Assembly (NCBI RefSeq): GCF_900492205.1
Contig: NZ_UEYQ01000027.1
Coordinates: 1-41,275, forward strand
Reading direction: 5' to 3'
Length of the DNA stretch: 41,275 nt
Source of the DNA: Ciceribacter sp. T2.26MG-112.2
GTDB lineage: Bacteria > Pseudomonadota > Alphaproteobacteria > Rhizobiales > Rhizobiaceae
In this document: in pieces, positions 19,503 through 27,686 of the stretch
How positions within the stretch are numbered: the stretch's first letter is position 1
How the letters are laid out: the number at the start of each line of letters is the position of its first letter
Position numbers and translations under genes: made by a program
Notes under the pieces: model-generated
Told to the model about the DNA's origin: nothing
What the model saw: the letters and a program-made list of their open reading frames with translations, nothing else
Database searches by the model: none

Positions 19503-19639
19503 TGGAAACCATCAAGCTCAACGATGCGCAGAAGAAATCGCGCCGCGGTCGCAATATCGCGCTCGGCGTGGTGCTGGCCGCATTGGTCGCCATTTTCTAT
19601 GTCGTGACGCTGATCAAGTTCGGCGCCGTGGGCAATTGA
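19502..19639 (+). CDS. coxF: CoxF-like small membrane protein of the aa3 operon
   Basis: This 45-residue protein has a basic N-terminus ([18 protein letters not shown]) and one membrane segment ([20 protein letters not shown]). It overlaps the ctaB stop by one base and ends 16 bases before ctaG. Small proteins of this shape at this place are annotated CoxF in rhizobial aa3 operons. Its role is not established, but position and shape suggest an assembly or small accessory subunit. It is short enough to be missed by length cut-offs. Confidence 0.82.
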   Translation: METIKLNDAQKKSRRGRNIALGVVLAALVAIFYVVTLIKFGAVGN

Positions 19640-19655
19640 CGGCGGGGAGGCGATC

Positions 19656-20264
19656 ATGGCGACGACGGGCAACGAAATGAAGGCGGCACCGCGCGGCAAT
19701 GCGAGGATCCTGGTTGCCTGCGTCGTGTTCGTCGGCTGCATGCTGGGCGTCTCCTTCGCGTCGGTTCCGCTCTATCGGCTGTTCTGCCAGGTGACCGGCT
19801 ACAACGGGACGACGCAGCGCGTCGACCAGGTTTCCGACGTGGTGCTCGACAAGTCGATCAAGGTCACCTTCGACGCCAATGTCTCGTCCGGCCTGAACTG
19901 GGATTTCAAGCCGGTCGACCGCTCCATCACGCCGAAGATCGGCGAGACGGTCCAGATCAGTTACACCGCGACCAACCGTTCTTCGGTCGCGACCTCTGGC
20001 CAGGCCATCTTCAACGTCACGCCGATGGAAGCGGCGGCCTATTTCAACAAGGTCGAGTGCTTCTGCTTTACCGAGACCGAACTGAAACCCGGCGAAAGCC
20101 TGGAAATGCCGGTGGTCTTCTTCATCGATCCGGCCATTACCGAGGCCGCCGAGACGAAGGACATCGGGACGATTACGCTGTCCTACACCTTCTATCCGCA
20201 TGAGGAGGAGAAGCCTGTGGCCTCGCTGCCGCAGCAGGGTGACAAGGGACAGCCGAAACTGTGA
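19656..20264 (+). CDS. ctaG: Cytochrome c oxidase assembly protein CtaG/Cox11
   Basis: This 202-residue protein inserts copper into the CuB site of subunit I. It has one N-terminal membrane helix (about 14-34) and a periplasmic immunoglobulin-like domain. The copper-binding CFCF motif ([16 protein letters not shown]) and the conserved [17 protein letters not shown], which has a further cysteine, are both present. Length is normal. A good purine-rich site (GGCGGGGAGG) precedes the ATG. Confidence 0.95.
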   Translation: MATTGNEMKAAPRGNARILVACVVFVGCMLGVSFASVPLYRLFCQVTGYNGTTQRVDQVSDVVLDKSIKVTFDANVSSGLNWDFKPVDRSITPKIGETVQISYTATNRSSVATSGQAIFNVTPMEAAAYFNKVECFCFTETELKPGESLEMPVVFFIDPAITEAAETKDIGTITLSYTFYPHEEEKPVASLPQQGDKGQPKL

Positions 20265-20321
20265 GAGGAGGGGTCCGGTGCGCCGGGCTCTAAGGAAATT
20301 TGACATTCGGGGATTGCTGAC

Positions 20322-21197
20322 ATGGCCGAAGCGCATCAGAAGAATCACGACTACCACATCATCGATCCAAGCCCGTGGCCGCTTCTGGCCTCGATCGGCG
20401 CGTTTCTCCTCACCTTCGGCGGTGTTGGCTACATGCGCTACCTCAACGGCGGCTCCTTCGAGATGTTCGGTCTCGAACTGGCCAATCCTTGGGTCTTCTT
20501 TATCGGCCTGGCGATCGTCCTCTACACGATGATCGGCTGGTGGGCCGACACCATCAAGGAAGCCCATGAAGGCGCCCATACCCGCGTGGTGTCGCTGCAC
20601 CTGCGCTATGGCATGATCATGTTCATTGCTTCCGAAGTGATGTTCTTCCTCGCCTGGTTCTGGGCTTTCTTCGATGCCAGCCTGTTCGCCAATGAGGCGA
20701 TCCAGGCAAGCCGCGTCGAATTCACCGGTGGCCAGTGGCCGCCGCAGGGCGTCGAGGTCCTCGATCCGTGGCACCTGCCGCTCTACAACACCATCATCCT
20801 GCTTCTGTCGGGGACGACGCTGACCTGGGCCCACCATGCGCTCCTGCATGACGACCGCAAGGGACTGGTCAATGGCCTCGCCCTCACCGTCGTGCTCGGC
20901 ATCATCTTCTCGGGCGTTCAGGCCTATGAATACGCCCATGCGCCCTTCGGCTTCAAGGAAAGCATCTACGGCGCCACCTTCTACATGGCGACCGGCTTCC
21001 ATGGTTTCCACGTGCTGATCGGCACGATCTTCCTGATCGTCTGCCTGCTGCGCGCGATGAAGGGCGACTTCACGCCGAAGCAGCATTTCGGCCTGGAGGC
21101 GGCTGCCTGGTACTGGCACTTCGTCGACGTGGTCTGGCTGTTCCTGTTCTTCACCATCTATGTCTGGGGTGGTTGGGGCGCACCGCTCGCCCACTGA
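20322..21197 (+). CDS. ctaE: Cytochrome c oxidase subunit III
   Basis: The 291-residue protein has seven membrane segments and stabilises subunit I and the proton uptake path. It contains the family signatures HEGAHTRVVSLHLRYGMIMF, EVMFFLAWFWAFFDASL, TGFHGFHVLIGTIFL and the C-terminal WYWHFVDVVWLFLF. GGGGA lies about nine bases before the ATG. A small GC hairpin (around 20272-20290) lies in the 57-base gap after ctaG. It is the last gene of the operon, with an intrinsic terminator 17 bases after its stop. Confidence 0.96.
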   Translation: MAEAHQKNHDYHIIDPSPWPLLASIGAFLLTFGGVGYMRYLNGGSFEMFGLELANPWVFFIGLAIVLYTMIGWWADTIKEAHEGAHTRVVSLHLRYGMIMFIASEVMFFLAWFWAFFDASLFANEAIQASRVEFTGGQWPPQGVEVLDPWHLPLYNTIILLLSGTTLTWAHHALLHDDRKGLVNGLALTVVLGIIFSGVQAYEYAHAPFGFKESIYGATFYMATGFHGFHVLIGTIFLIVCLLRAMKGDFTPKQHFGLEAAAWYWHFVDVVWLFLFFTIYVWGGWGAPLAH

Positions 21198-21213
21198 TCG
21201 TGGCGACAGAAAC

Positions 21214-21249
21214 GAAAAGGGCGGCATCTCGAGGGTGCCGCCTTTTTTT
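21214..21249 (+). terminator. Intrinsic terminator of the aa3 oxidase operon
   Basis: GGCGGCA (21220-21226) and TGCCGCC (21236-21242) form a perfect 7-base stem with a 9-base loop, followed by seven T's and preceded by four A's. The A/T flanks could extend the stem and make it work in both directions. It is the clearest intrinsic terminator in the window. Confidence 0.9.
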
Positions 21250-21378
21250 ATGGCACAATGATCGGCGACGATCGGAACCAAGCCCGGCATTTGCGGTTTG
21301 CCGCTCGCGGCGTATAAGCCAAGGGCAATGGATCACGGCTATGGCGAGAGAAGCCGGCGTCAAGACGGAAGGATGATC

Positions 21379-21768
21379 ATGAACGAGGACAAAGCCCATT
21401 TCGCTCCGGTCGATCCGGTCAAGGCGGGGTTCTCTGCGTCCTGCCCGCGCTGCGGCCAGGGGCGCCTGTTCGAAGGTTTTTCCACCATCAAGCCAGGCTG
21501 CAGCAATTGCGGGCTGGATTATTCCTTCGCCGATTCGGGCGACGGCCCGGCGATCTTCGTCATCCTGCTGGCCGACTTCCTCGTCGTCGGGCTGGCGGTC
21601 TGGACCGAACTCACCTACCAGCCGCCGGTCTGGCTGCATTTCGTCCTGTTCGGCCCGTTGGCGATCATCGTCTCGCTCTGGCTCCTGCGCACCATCAAGG
21701 CGCTGTTGATCGCCCTGCAATACAGGAACAAGGCCTCCCAGGGGACGATCGACCGTGGCAGAGGCTAA
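21379..21768 (+). CDS. DUF983 family zinc-ribbon membrane protein
   Basis: This 129-residue protein has two CxxC knuckles (CPRCG and CSNCG, 18 bases-of-codon pattern typical of a zinc ribbon) followed by two membrane helices (IFVILLADFLVVGLAVW and FVLFGPLAIIVSLWLL). DUF983 has no proven function but regularly lies beside aa3 oxidase genes in alphaproteobacteria, which suggests a part in oxidase assembly. I chose the ATG at 21379 because GGAAGG lies six bases upstream; an ATG two codons earlier abuts that site. It overlaps the surf1 start by 14 bases, so the two are coupled. Confidence 0.82.
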   Translation: MNEDKAHFAPVDPVKAGFSASCPRCGQGRLFEGFSTIKPGCSNCGLDYSFADSGDGPAIFVILLADFLVVGLAVWTELTYQPPVWLHFVLFGPLAIIVSLWLLRTIKALLIALQYRNKASQGTIDRGRG

Positions 21769-22489
21769 GCGGCGCGGCCATGTCCGCCTGGTCCTGACCG
21801 TCGCGGCGGTCGCCGTCGCGATGGCGATCCTGCTGTCGCTCGGCACCTGGCAGGTGAAGCGCCTTTACTGGAAGGAAGCACTGATCGCCGACATCGAGGA
21901 GCGCCGCAACGCAGCGCCACTGGAACTCGCCGGCATTCAGGCGATCCTGGCGAAGGGCGGTGATGTCGACTACCGGGCCGCGGAGGCTAGGGGCACCTAC
22001 CTCAACGACAAGGAACGCCATTTCCTCGCGACCTTCCGCGGACGCGCCGGCTTTTACGTCTATACGCCGCTCGAACTTGGCGATGGCCGCTACTTGTTCG
22101 TCAATCGCGGCTTCGTGCCCTACGAACTGAAGGAACCGGCGAAGCGCCCCGAAGGATTGCTGGAGGGTCCACAGACGGTGGAGGGCCTGGCCCGCGCCCG
22201 CTTGAGCGAAAAGCCGTCCTCCATTGTGCCGGACAATGACGAAGGCCAGAACATCTTCTACTGGAAGGATCTCGACCGCATGGCCGCGAGCACCGGTCTG
22301 CCGGCCGAAAAGGTCCTGCCCTTCTTCCTCGATGCCGACGCGACGCCCGTGCCCGGCGGCATGCCGGAGGGCGGCGTGACCGAGATCGCCTTGCCGAACA
22401 GCCACCTGCAATATGCGATCACCTGGTACGGCTTGGCGCTCGCGCTGGCCGGCGTTGTTCTTTACGGCGTTTTTCGACGTAAGACCTGA
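21755..22489 (+). CDS. surf1: SURF1 family cytochrome oxidase assembly protein
   Basis: This 244-residue protein helps deliver heme a to subunit I. It has the SURF1 layout: an N-terminal membrane helix (VLTVAAVAVAMAILLSLGTWQVKRL, with the conserved GTWQ), a periplasmic domain with GFYVYTPLEL and LFVNRGFVP, and a second helix near the C-terminus (ITWYGLALALAGVVLYGVF). The start is a GTG at 21755 inside the end of the DUF983 gene. Together with DUF983 it forms a short operon just downstream of the oxidase operon terminator. Confidence 0.92.
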   Translation: MAEAKRRGHVRLVLTVAAVAVAMAILLSLGTWQVKRLYWKEALIADIEERRNAAPLELAGIQAILAKGGDVDYRAAEARGTYLNDKERHFLATFRGRAGFYVYTPLELGDGRYLFVNRGFVPYELKEPAKRPEGLLEGPQTVEGLARARLSEKPSSIVPDNDEGQNIFYWKDLDRMAASTGLPAEKVLPFFLDADATPVPGGMPEGGVTEIALPNSHLQYAITWYGLALALAGVVLYGVFRRKT

Positions 22490-22579
22490 CCCCGGCGAAC
22501 GGGGGAGGGATCTCGGCGGCATCGCCTTTCCTGTGTCCGGTGCTGTGTAGAGCACCCGGCGCGCACCATGGAGACACTG

Positions 22580-22945
22580 ATGAAACTCTTTGCCGATCTG
22601 CCGGTCGCCCTTGTGGCGCTGGAGCATGTCTATATCCTGGTACTGGAGATGTTCCTGTGGACCAGGCCCGCCGGCCTGAAGGCCTTCGGCATGAAGCCGC
22701 AGCAAGCCGAAGCGACCAAGGTGCTCGCCGCCAATCAGGGCCTCTATAACGGCTTCCTGGCGCTCGGCCTGTTCTGGGCGCTAGCCCAGCCGAACCCCGA
22801 TTTCGCCTTCCAGCTGAAGCTGTTTTTCCTTGGCTGCGTCTTCGTCGCCGGCCTATATGGAAGCGTGACGGCCTCGCGGAAGATCCTCTACATCCAGGCG
22901 CTTCCCGCCGTGCTCGCCCTGATTATGATATTGCTGGCTGGCTGA
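22580..22945 (+). CDS. DUF1304 family membrane protein
   Basis: The protein has about 121 residues with four predicted membrane segments. DUF1304 features are the early [34 protein letters not shown] in the middle and [17 protein letters not shown]. Function is unknown. The ATG at 22580 is favoured because GGAGA lies about seven bases upstream; an in-frame ATG at 22568 has no such site. Its stop overlaps the ispH ATG by one base, so the two are translationally coupled, though no metabolic link is known. Confidence 0.82.
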   Translation: MKLFADLPVALVALEHVYILVLEMFLWTRPAGLKAFGMKPQQAEATKVLAANQGLYNGFLALGLFWALAQPNPDFAFQLKLFFLGCVFVAGLYGSVTASRKILYIQALPAVLALIMILLAG

Positions 22946-23952
22946 TGATGAATGAGACTGTGTCCCGACCGCCCCTGACGATCCGCCTCTGCGGCCCGCG
23001 CGGCTTCTGCGCCGGCGTCGACCGCGCCATCCAGATCGTCGTCCTGGCGCTGAAAGGTTTTGGTGCGCCGGTCTATGTCCGCCACGAGATCGTCCACAAT
23101 CGCTATGTGGTCGAAGGGCTGGAGGCGAAAGGCGCGGTCTTCGTCGAGGAACTGGACGAGATTCCCGCCGAGCACCGCGAAAAGCCGGTGGTCTTTTCCG
23201 CCCATGGCGTGCCGAAATCCGTGCCGGAGGATGCCAGGGCCCGCAATCTCTTCTATCTCGACGCGACCTGCCCGCTGGTCTCCAAGGTCCACAAGCAGGC
23301 CATGCGCCACCAGCGCCTCGGCCGCCATGTCGTCTTGATCGGCCATGCCGGCCATCCGGAGGTGATCGGCACCATGGGTCAGTTGCCGGAAGGTTCCGTA
23401 TCGCTGATCGAGACGATCGAGGATGCCGATCGCTACGAGCCGGTCGATGCCGACAATCTCGGCTACGTCACGCAAACCACGCTCTCGGTCGACGACACTG
23501 CAGGAGTCATCCAGCGGCTGCAGGAACGCTTCCCCAACCTGACCGCGCCATCGGCCGACAGCATCTGCTACGCGACCACCAACCGCCAGGAGGCGGTCAA
23601 GCAGGCGGCTCCCGGCTGCGACCTCTTCATCATCGTCGGCGCACCCAATTCGTCCAACTCCAAGCGCCTCGTCGAAGTGGCGCTGAAGGCCGGCGCCAAA
23701 CGCTCGCTGCTTGTGCAACGTGCCGAGGAGATCGACTGGGACGACATCGGCCCGATCGGCACGCTCGGCCTCTCCGCCGGCGCCTCCGCCCCGGAAGTGA
23801 TCGTCAACGAAATCATCGAGGCCTTCAAGGCCCGCTACGACGCGACCATCGAGCTTGCCGAGTTCTCGATCGAGAACGAGCACTTCCTCGTCAACCGCGA
23901 ACTGCGCGACATCGAACTCACCCACGCCGACATGGCCTGGGTGAATGGGTGA
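22945..23952 (+). CDS. ispH: 4-hydroxy-3-methylbut-2-enyl diphosphate reductase
   Basis: This 335-residue iron-sulfur enzyme makes IPP and DMAPP in the last step of the MEP isoprenoid pathway. The three cluster cysteines lie in [20 protein letters not shown] and [10 protein letters not shown]. Catalytic and substrate motifs are [24 protein letters not shown] and [16 protein letters not shown] near the end is a family signature. It starts MMNETV; a second ATG at 22948 is possible. After its stop there is a 9-base perfect hairpin and then a repeat array. Confidence 0.96.
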   Translation: MMNETVSRPPLTIRLCGPRGFCAGVDRAIQIVVLALKGFGAPVYVRHEIVHNRYVVEGLEAKGAVFVEELDEIPAEHREKPVVFSAHGVPKSVPEDARARNLFYLDATCPLVSKVHKQAMRHQRLGRHVVLIGHAGHPEVIGTMGQLPEGSVSLIETIEDADRYEPVDADNLGYVTQTTLSVDDTAGVIQRLQERFPNLTAPSADSICYATTNRQEAVKQAAPGCDLFIIVGAPNSSNSKRLVEVALKAGAKRSLLVQRAEEIDWDDIGPIGTLGLSAGASAPEVIVNEIIEAFKARYDATIELAEFSIENEHFLVNRELRDIELTHADMAWVNG

Positions 23953-23960
23953 GGAACGGT

Positions 23961-24250
23961 CGGGCGTGCAAAGCACGCCCGAGCAATCGATCCAGTGAAT
24001 CGATTGCAGTGACGAACGCCCGGAGCCTAAGGCGACGGGCCGGGATACGTTTCTGCATATTCCCGTTCGGCGTAGCCGGAAAAACGATCCAGCGAATCGT
24101 TTTTAGCAACGAACGCCCGGAGCCCAAAGCGACGGGCCGGGGTACGGTGCGGCGCATTTAAACCGACGGCGAAGCCGGAAAAACAATCCAGCATTCCATT
24201 GCAGTGACGAACGCCCTGAGCCCTGGCGAAGCGCCGTCGGGGCGGCAGGG
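23961..24250. repeat. Three tandem palindromic repeat units (RIME-like) after ispH
   Basis: A perfect 9-base hairpin (23961-23969/23973-23981) is followed by three units with a period of 97-99 bases. Each unit has two palindromes. The first is a stem around the loop CCAGYGA: unit 1 CAATCGAT/ATCGATTG (23984-24006), unit 2 AAAAACGAT/ATCGTTTTT (24080-24104); unit 3 near 24180-24201 is degenerate. The second is GCCCG-GA-GCC ... GA-CGGGC (24018-24040 in unit 1). The constant text GACGAACGCCC and GACGGGCCGGG recurs between them. Two palindromes per roughly 100-base unit in an intergenic region resembles the Rhizobium intergenic mosaic elements. I see no gene from 23953 to 24381. Confidence 0.75.
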
Positions 24251-24381
24251 GGAGGCCGGGCAAGGATCACACTCTCGCGCGTTTCACAGCCGCAATGTCC
24301 CGATATTCCGTCTTGTCTTCACATTCATATAAGCGCATGTTTCTATGTGCGACTATCGTCTAACCTCGGGAGGAGAGGAAT

Positions 24382-24816
24382 ATGAAATATCGCATTTTGG
24401 CCGCAGCAGTGGGGGCCTTGCTCTTATCGGCAAACGTGGGTGGCGCCACGGAACGAAACAAACTGGCAATCCACGTCGACCAGAGCGATCCCGCTGTCAT
24501 GGGGCTCGTACTCAACAATGCGTTGAATGCCAAGAATGCCTTTGCCGCAAAGGGGGAGGAGATTTCGATCGAGATTGTCGCCTATGGGCCGGGTGTCGAA
24601 ATGTACACCGCCAACAGCCCGGTCAAGGATCGTATCGCCGTGATGTCGCTGGAGAATCCTGAAATTCAGTTCTCTGCCTGTGGCAACACGCTGGCGGCGA
24701 TGAAGAAAAGCGCCGGACACGAGATCGAGCTTTTGTCCGAGGCGGAGATAGTCCCTTCGGGTGTGGTTAGGCTGATGGAACTCCAGGCTGACGGCTACGC
24801 CTATCTGAGACCCTAG
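24382..24816 (+). CDS. Exported DsrE-like protein
   Basis: This 144-residue protein has a signal peptide (MKYRILAAAVGALLLSANVGG) and then a DsrE/DsrF-like alpha/beta domain. Supporting features are LAIHVDQSDPAVMGLVLNNALN, EIVAYGPGVEMYT, and a single cysteine in QFSACGNTLAAMK where many DsrE-family proteins carry their sulfur-carrying cysteine. A periplasmic location separates it from the cytoplasmic sulfur-relay proteins TusD and DsrE. GGGAGGAGAGG precedes the ATG. It stands alone between the repeat array and thrB. Substrate unknown. Confidence 0.75.
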   Translation: MKYRILAAAVGALLLSANVGGATERNKLAIHVDQSDPAVMGLVLNNALNAKNAFAAKGEEISIEIVAYGPGVEMYTANSPVKDRIAVMSLENPEIQFSACGNTLAAMKKSAGHEIELLSEAEIVPSGVVRLMELQADGYAYLRP

Positions 24817-24984
24817 ATTAAAATAGCCGGTCGCGCCGTTGCGCGGCTGGCACTGGTGCTCAGGCGCCGGTTTCTTCGATTCCCACATCGCTTTTTCCCC
24901 TCGGCACTGGCACTCCGTTTTCCCCCGCTGTATGGCTTGCGCTATCATCGGCGGAACAGTGAACGCAGCGCGGGATTTTTTGAC

Positions 24985-25950
24985 GTGGCAGTCTATACCG
25001 ACATTAACGAGGTCGACCTCAAGGCCTTTCTCCAGCAGTATGACGCCGGTGAACTCCTGTCCTACAAGGGCATTGCCGAAGGGGTCGAGAACTCCAATTT
25101 CCTGCTGCATACGTCGAAGGCGCCCCTGATCCTGACGCTTTACGAAAAGCGCGTCGAGAAGAACGACCTGCCGTTCTTCCTCGGCCTCATGCACCATCTC
25201 GCCGATCGCGGCCTGTCCTGCCCGCTGCCGCTGCCGCGCAAGGATGGCGCCCTTCTGGGGGAGCTTTCCGGCCGCCCGGCGGCGTTGATTTCCTTCCTGG
25301 AGGGCATGTGGCTGCGCAAGCCCGAGGCGAAGCACTGCCGCGAAGTGGGCCGCGCGCTGGCCGCCATGCATGTGGCCGGCGAAGGCTTCGACCTCAAGCG
25401 CCCGAACGCTTTGTCGCTCGACGGCTGGAAGACGCTGTGGGCGAAGTCCAGGGACCGCGCCGACGAGGTCGAGACCGGGCTCGAAGCCGAGATCGGCGAC
25501 GAACTGGCCTTCCTGGCGGCACACTGGCCGGCGGACCTGCCCGCGGGCGTCATCCATGCCGACCTTTTTCCCGACAACGTCTTCTTTCTCGGCGACGAGC
25601 TGTCCGGCCTGATCGACTTCTATTTCGCCTGCAACGACTTCCTCGTCTACGATCTGTCGATCTGCCTCAATGCCTGGTGTTTCGAGAAGGACGGCGCCTA
25701 TAACATCACCAAGGGCATGGCGATGATCGAGGGCTACCAGTCGGTGCGTCCGCTTTCCAAGGCCGAGATCGAAGCCCTGCCCATCCTGTCGCGCGGTTCG
25801 GCGCTGCGCTTCTTCCTGACCCGCCTCTACGACTGGCTGACGACGCCGGCAGGCGCCCTGGTGGTGAAGAAGGACCCGCTCGAATATCTGAAGAAATTGC
25901 GCTTCCACCAGAAGGTGGCGACCAGCGCCGAATACGGGCTCAAACCATGA
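24985..25950 (+). CDS. thrB: Homoserine kinase
   Basis: This 321-residue enzyme phosphorylates homoserine for threonine synthesis. It belongs to the aminoglycoside/choline-kinase-like type used by alphaproteobacteria, not to the GHMP type of enteric bacteria. The catalytic loop HADLFPDN lies at 191-198 and the metal site in [16 protein letters not shown]. The start is a GTG at 24985 that gives [12 protein letters not shown], the usual N-terminus; the frame remains open upstream but is not conserved in character. Its stop overlaps the rnhA ATG (ATGA), so the two are coupled. thrC lies 9 kb away on the opposite strand. Confidence 0.93.
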   Translation: MAVYTDINEVDLKAFLQQYDAGELLSYKGIAEGVENSNFLLHTSKAPLILTLYEKRVEKNDLPFFLGLMHHLADRGLSCPLPLPRKDGALLGELSGRPAALISFLEGMWLRKPEAKHCREVGRALAAMHVAGEGFDLKRPNALSLDGWKTLWAKSRDRADEVETGLEAEIGDELAFLAAHWPADLPAGVIHADLFPDNVFFLGDELSGLIDFYFACNDFLVYDLSICLNAWCFEKDGAYNITKGMAMIEGYQSVRPLSKAEIEALPILSRGSALRFFLTRLYDWLTTPAGALVVKKDPLEYLKKLRFHQKVATSAEYGLKP

Positions 25951-26417
25951 AGCATGTCGATATCTACACCGATGGCGCCTGTTCGGGAAATCCCGGTCCG
26001 GGCGGCTGGGGCGCCGTCCTGCGCTATGGCGAGACGGAAAAGGAACTGTTCGGCGGCGAGGCCGATACGACGAACAACCGCATGGAACTGATGGCGGCGA
26101 TCACGGCACTGAATGCGCTGAAGACCCCGTGCGAGATCGACCTCTACACCGACAGCAAATATGTGATGGACGGCATCTCGAAGTGGATCTTCGGCTGGAA
26201 GAAGAACGGTTGGAGGACGGCCGACAAGAAGCCCGTCAAGAATGGCGAACTCTGGCAACAACTCGACGCCGCCAACCAGAGCCACAAGGTCAAGTGGCAC
26301 TGGGTCAAGGGCCATGCCGGCCACCCGGAAAACGAGCGCGCCGACGAACTCGCCCGCAAGGGCATGGAACCCTTCAAGAAGCCCAATCTGGGCAAGGCGC
26401 TGCTGCAGGGCAGGTGA
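25947..26417 (+). CDS. rnhA: Ribonuclease HI
   Basis: This 156-residue enzyme cuts the RNA strand of RNA-DNA hybrids. All four catalytic acids are visible: Asp in [14 protein letters not shown], Glu in NNRMELMA, Asp in [11 protein letters not shown] and Asp in NERADELA. The basic handle region ([14 protein letters not shown]) and the active-site His in [10 protein letters not shown] are also present. Coupled to thrB by a 4-base overlap, an arrangement common in Rhizobiaceae. Confidence 0.96.
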   Translation: MKHVDIYTDGACSGNPGPGGWGAVLRYGETEKELFGGEADTTNNRMELMAAITALNALKTPCEIDLYTDSKYVMDGISKWIFGWKKNGWRTADKKPVKNGELWQQLDAANQSHKVKWHWVKGHAGHPENERADELARKGMEPFKKPNLGKALLQGR

Positions 26418-26531
26418 GGGCTTCCCGTAGACTTCGCCGCGCGTGAAGCCCTGCGTCGCTTTCCCGTCTTGCCATCTCGACCGTTGGCCCTATCCTGCGC
26501 CGGCAAAAGACCACACAGGGAGAGAGACGTC

Positions 26532-26840
26532 ATGATCCAGCACTGCGTATTCCTGCGCTTCAAGGCGGCGACGTCGGAGGCCGAAAAGCAGGCGATCTAT
26601 GAAGGCATTGCCGCCCTGAAGGCCGTGGTCCCGGGCATGCTGGAGGTCAAGTTCGGGCCGAATATCTCGCCCGAGGGCCTGAACGGCGGCTATCTCGACG
26701 GTTTCATCATCACCTTCGAGGACGCCATGGTGCGTGACTATTACCTCAAGCATCCCGACCACGTCGTGGTCGGCGACCGCATCGTCAAGGCGACCGACGG
26801 GGGGCTTTCCGGCGTGCTCGTGTTCGACATGGAAATCTGA
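26532..26840 (+). CDS. Dabb (stress-responsive A/B barrel) domain protein
   Basis: This 102-residue protein starts MIQHCVFLRFKAATSEAEKQ and continues with a predicted beta-alpha-beta repeat including GYLDGFIITFEDAMVRDYYL and HPDHVVVGDRI. This is the pattern of Dabb-domain proteins, small dimeric alpha/beta barrels. Members include plant stress proteins and bacterial proteins of unknown role. The ATG at 26532 has GGGAGAGAG just upstream; the open frame before it is not conserved in character. It is 115 bases after rnhA and likely has its own promoter. Confidence 0.85.
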   Translation: MIQHCVFLRFKAATSEAEKQAIYEGIAALKAVVPGMLEVKFGPNISPEGLNGGYLDGFIITFEDAMVRDYYLKHPDHVVVGDRIVKATDGGLSGVLVFDMEI

Positions 26841-26883
26841 AACGGTGAAGGCGGCGGATCACTCCGCTTCGGGCTGCCTGCCT

Positions 26884-27024
26884 CTTCTCCCCAGCGGGGA
26901 GAAGTCCCGAGCGCCCTTCGACAGGCTCAGGACGAGGCGATGAGGGGGCCAAGTGCGCCAAGCCTGGTAAGCTTCGCTCCCCTCATCCGGCGCTGCGCGC
27001 CACCTTCTCCCCGCTGGGGAGAAG
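26884..27024. repeat. Nested palindromic intergenic repeat
   Basis: Two 21-base palindromes with identical arms CTTCTCCCC/GGGGAGAAG sit at 26884-26904 (loop AGC) and 27004-27024 (loop GCT), so one is the exact inverse of the other. Between them GATGAGGGG (26939-26947) and CCCCTCATC (26979-26987) form an inner inverted pair, and GGCGC/GCGCC (26989-27001) forms another hairpin. The whole unit can fold into one long structure. It is typical of small dispersed palindromic elements in rhizobia, with no coding capacity. It lies between the convergent Dabb and peroxiredoxin genes. Confidence 0.75.
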
Positions 27025-27131
27025 ACGTACGCGAATGCTTTGCCCGCAAGCCAGTCGGCCGTCGCTGACGGCCGCGAACCGGCTGGAATGACCTCGTCCC
27101 AATGTCCTATCTAGTAGAACCTGTTCGGACC

Positions 27132-27617
27132 TCAGAGCTGCTCGATCATCGCTGCGGCCGCCGAGACGGTTGCCTGGCCGGGGTTCTCCTCGACGTTGAG
27201 CGACTTCACCACGCCGTCCTCGACCAGCATGGAATAGCGCTTGGAGCGCACGCCGAGGCCGCCGGCCGACAGGTCGGCATCGAGGCCGATCGCCTTGGTG
27301 AAGGCCGCGTTCCAGTCGGCGAGGAAGTGGATCTTGCCCATGCCGCCGCTCTGCTCGGCCCACGCGCCCATGACGTGCCAGTCGTTGACCGAAATCACCG
27401 CAATGTCGTCGACGCCGCGGCCAAGGATCGCGTCGCGGTTTTCCAGATAGCCGGGAAGGTGGTTCAGCGTGCAGGTCGGGGTAAACGCCCCCGGCACGGC
27501 AAACAGCACGACGCGCTTGCCCTTGAACAGGTCGTCGGTCGAAAGCTCGACGGCGCCGTCCGCCGTCTTTTCCTTGAATGTGGCCTGGGGCAGGCGTTCG
27601 CCGATTGCGATGGTCAT
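27132..27617 (-). CDS. Peroxiredoxin, Prx5 type with a single cysteine
   Basis: This 161-residue thiol peroxidase reduces hydrogen and organic peroxides. It has the Prx5 active-site motif PGAFTPTCT with the peroxidatic Cys, followed by SVNDWHVMGAW and a late RSKRYSMLVEDG. No second cysteine is present, so it works as a one-Cys enzyme and must be recycled by an external thiol, as shown for glutathione/glutaredoxin-dependent Prx5 proteins. GAGGAGG lies upstream of the ATG at 27617; a TTG one codon earlier is possible. The next gene on the same strand upstream, 70 bases away, encodes a DsbD-like exported protein. Confidence 0.93.
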   Translation of the reverse strand: MTIAIGERLPQATFKEKTADGAVELSTDDLFKGKRVVLFAVPGAFTPTCTLNHLPGYLENRDAILGRGVDDIAVISVNDWHVMGAWAEQSGGMGKIHFLADWNAAFTKAIGLDADLSAGGLGVRSKRYSMLVEDGVVKSLNVEENPGQATVSAAAAMIEQL

Positions 27618-27686
27618 CAAATCCTCCTCGCTGGTTTCGGTCGTGCCGGGCTCGGCTCGCCGTCAGTCGCGGAATATAGATTGACG

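Noticed and set aside
23953..24260. CRISPR array
   Set aside because: The units are about 98 bases, contain palindromes themselves, are only three in number and have no spacer-repeat alternation.
24856..24984. N-terminal extension of thrB from an upstream ATG-like start
   Set aside because: The extension is Arg/Phe-rich and not like homoserine kinases; the GTG at 24985 gives the usual N-terminus.
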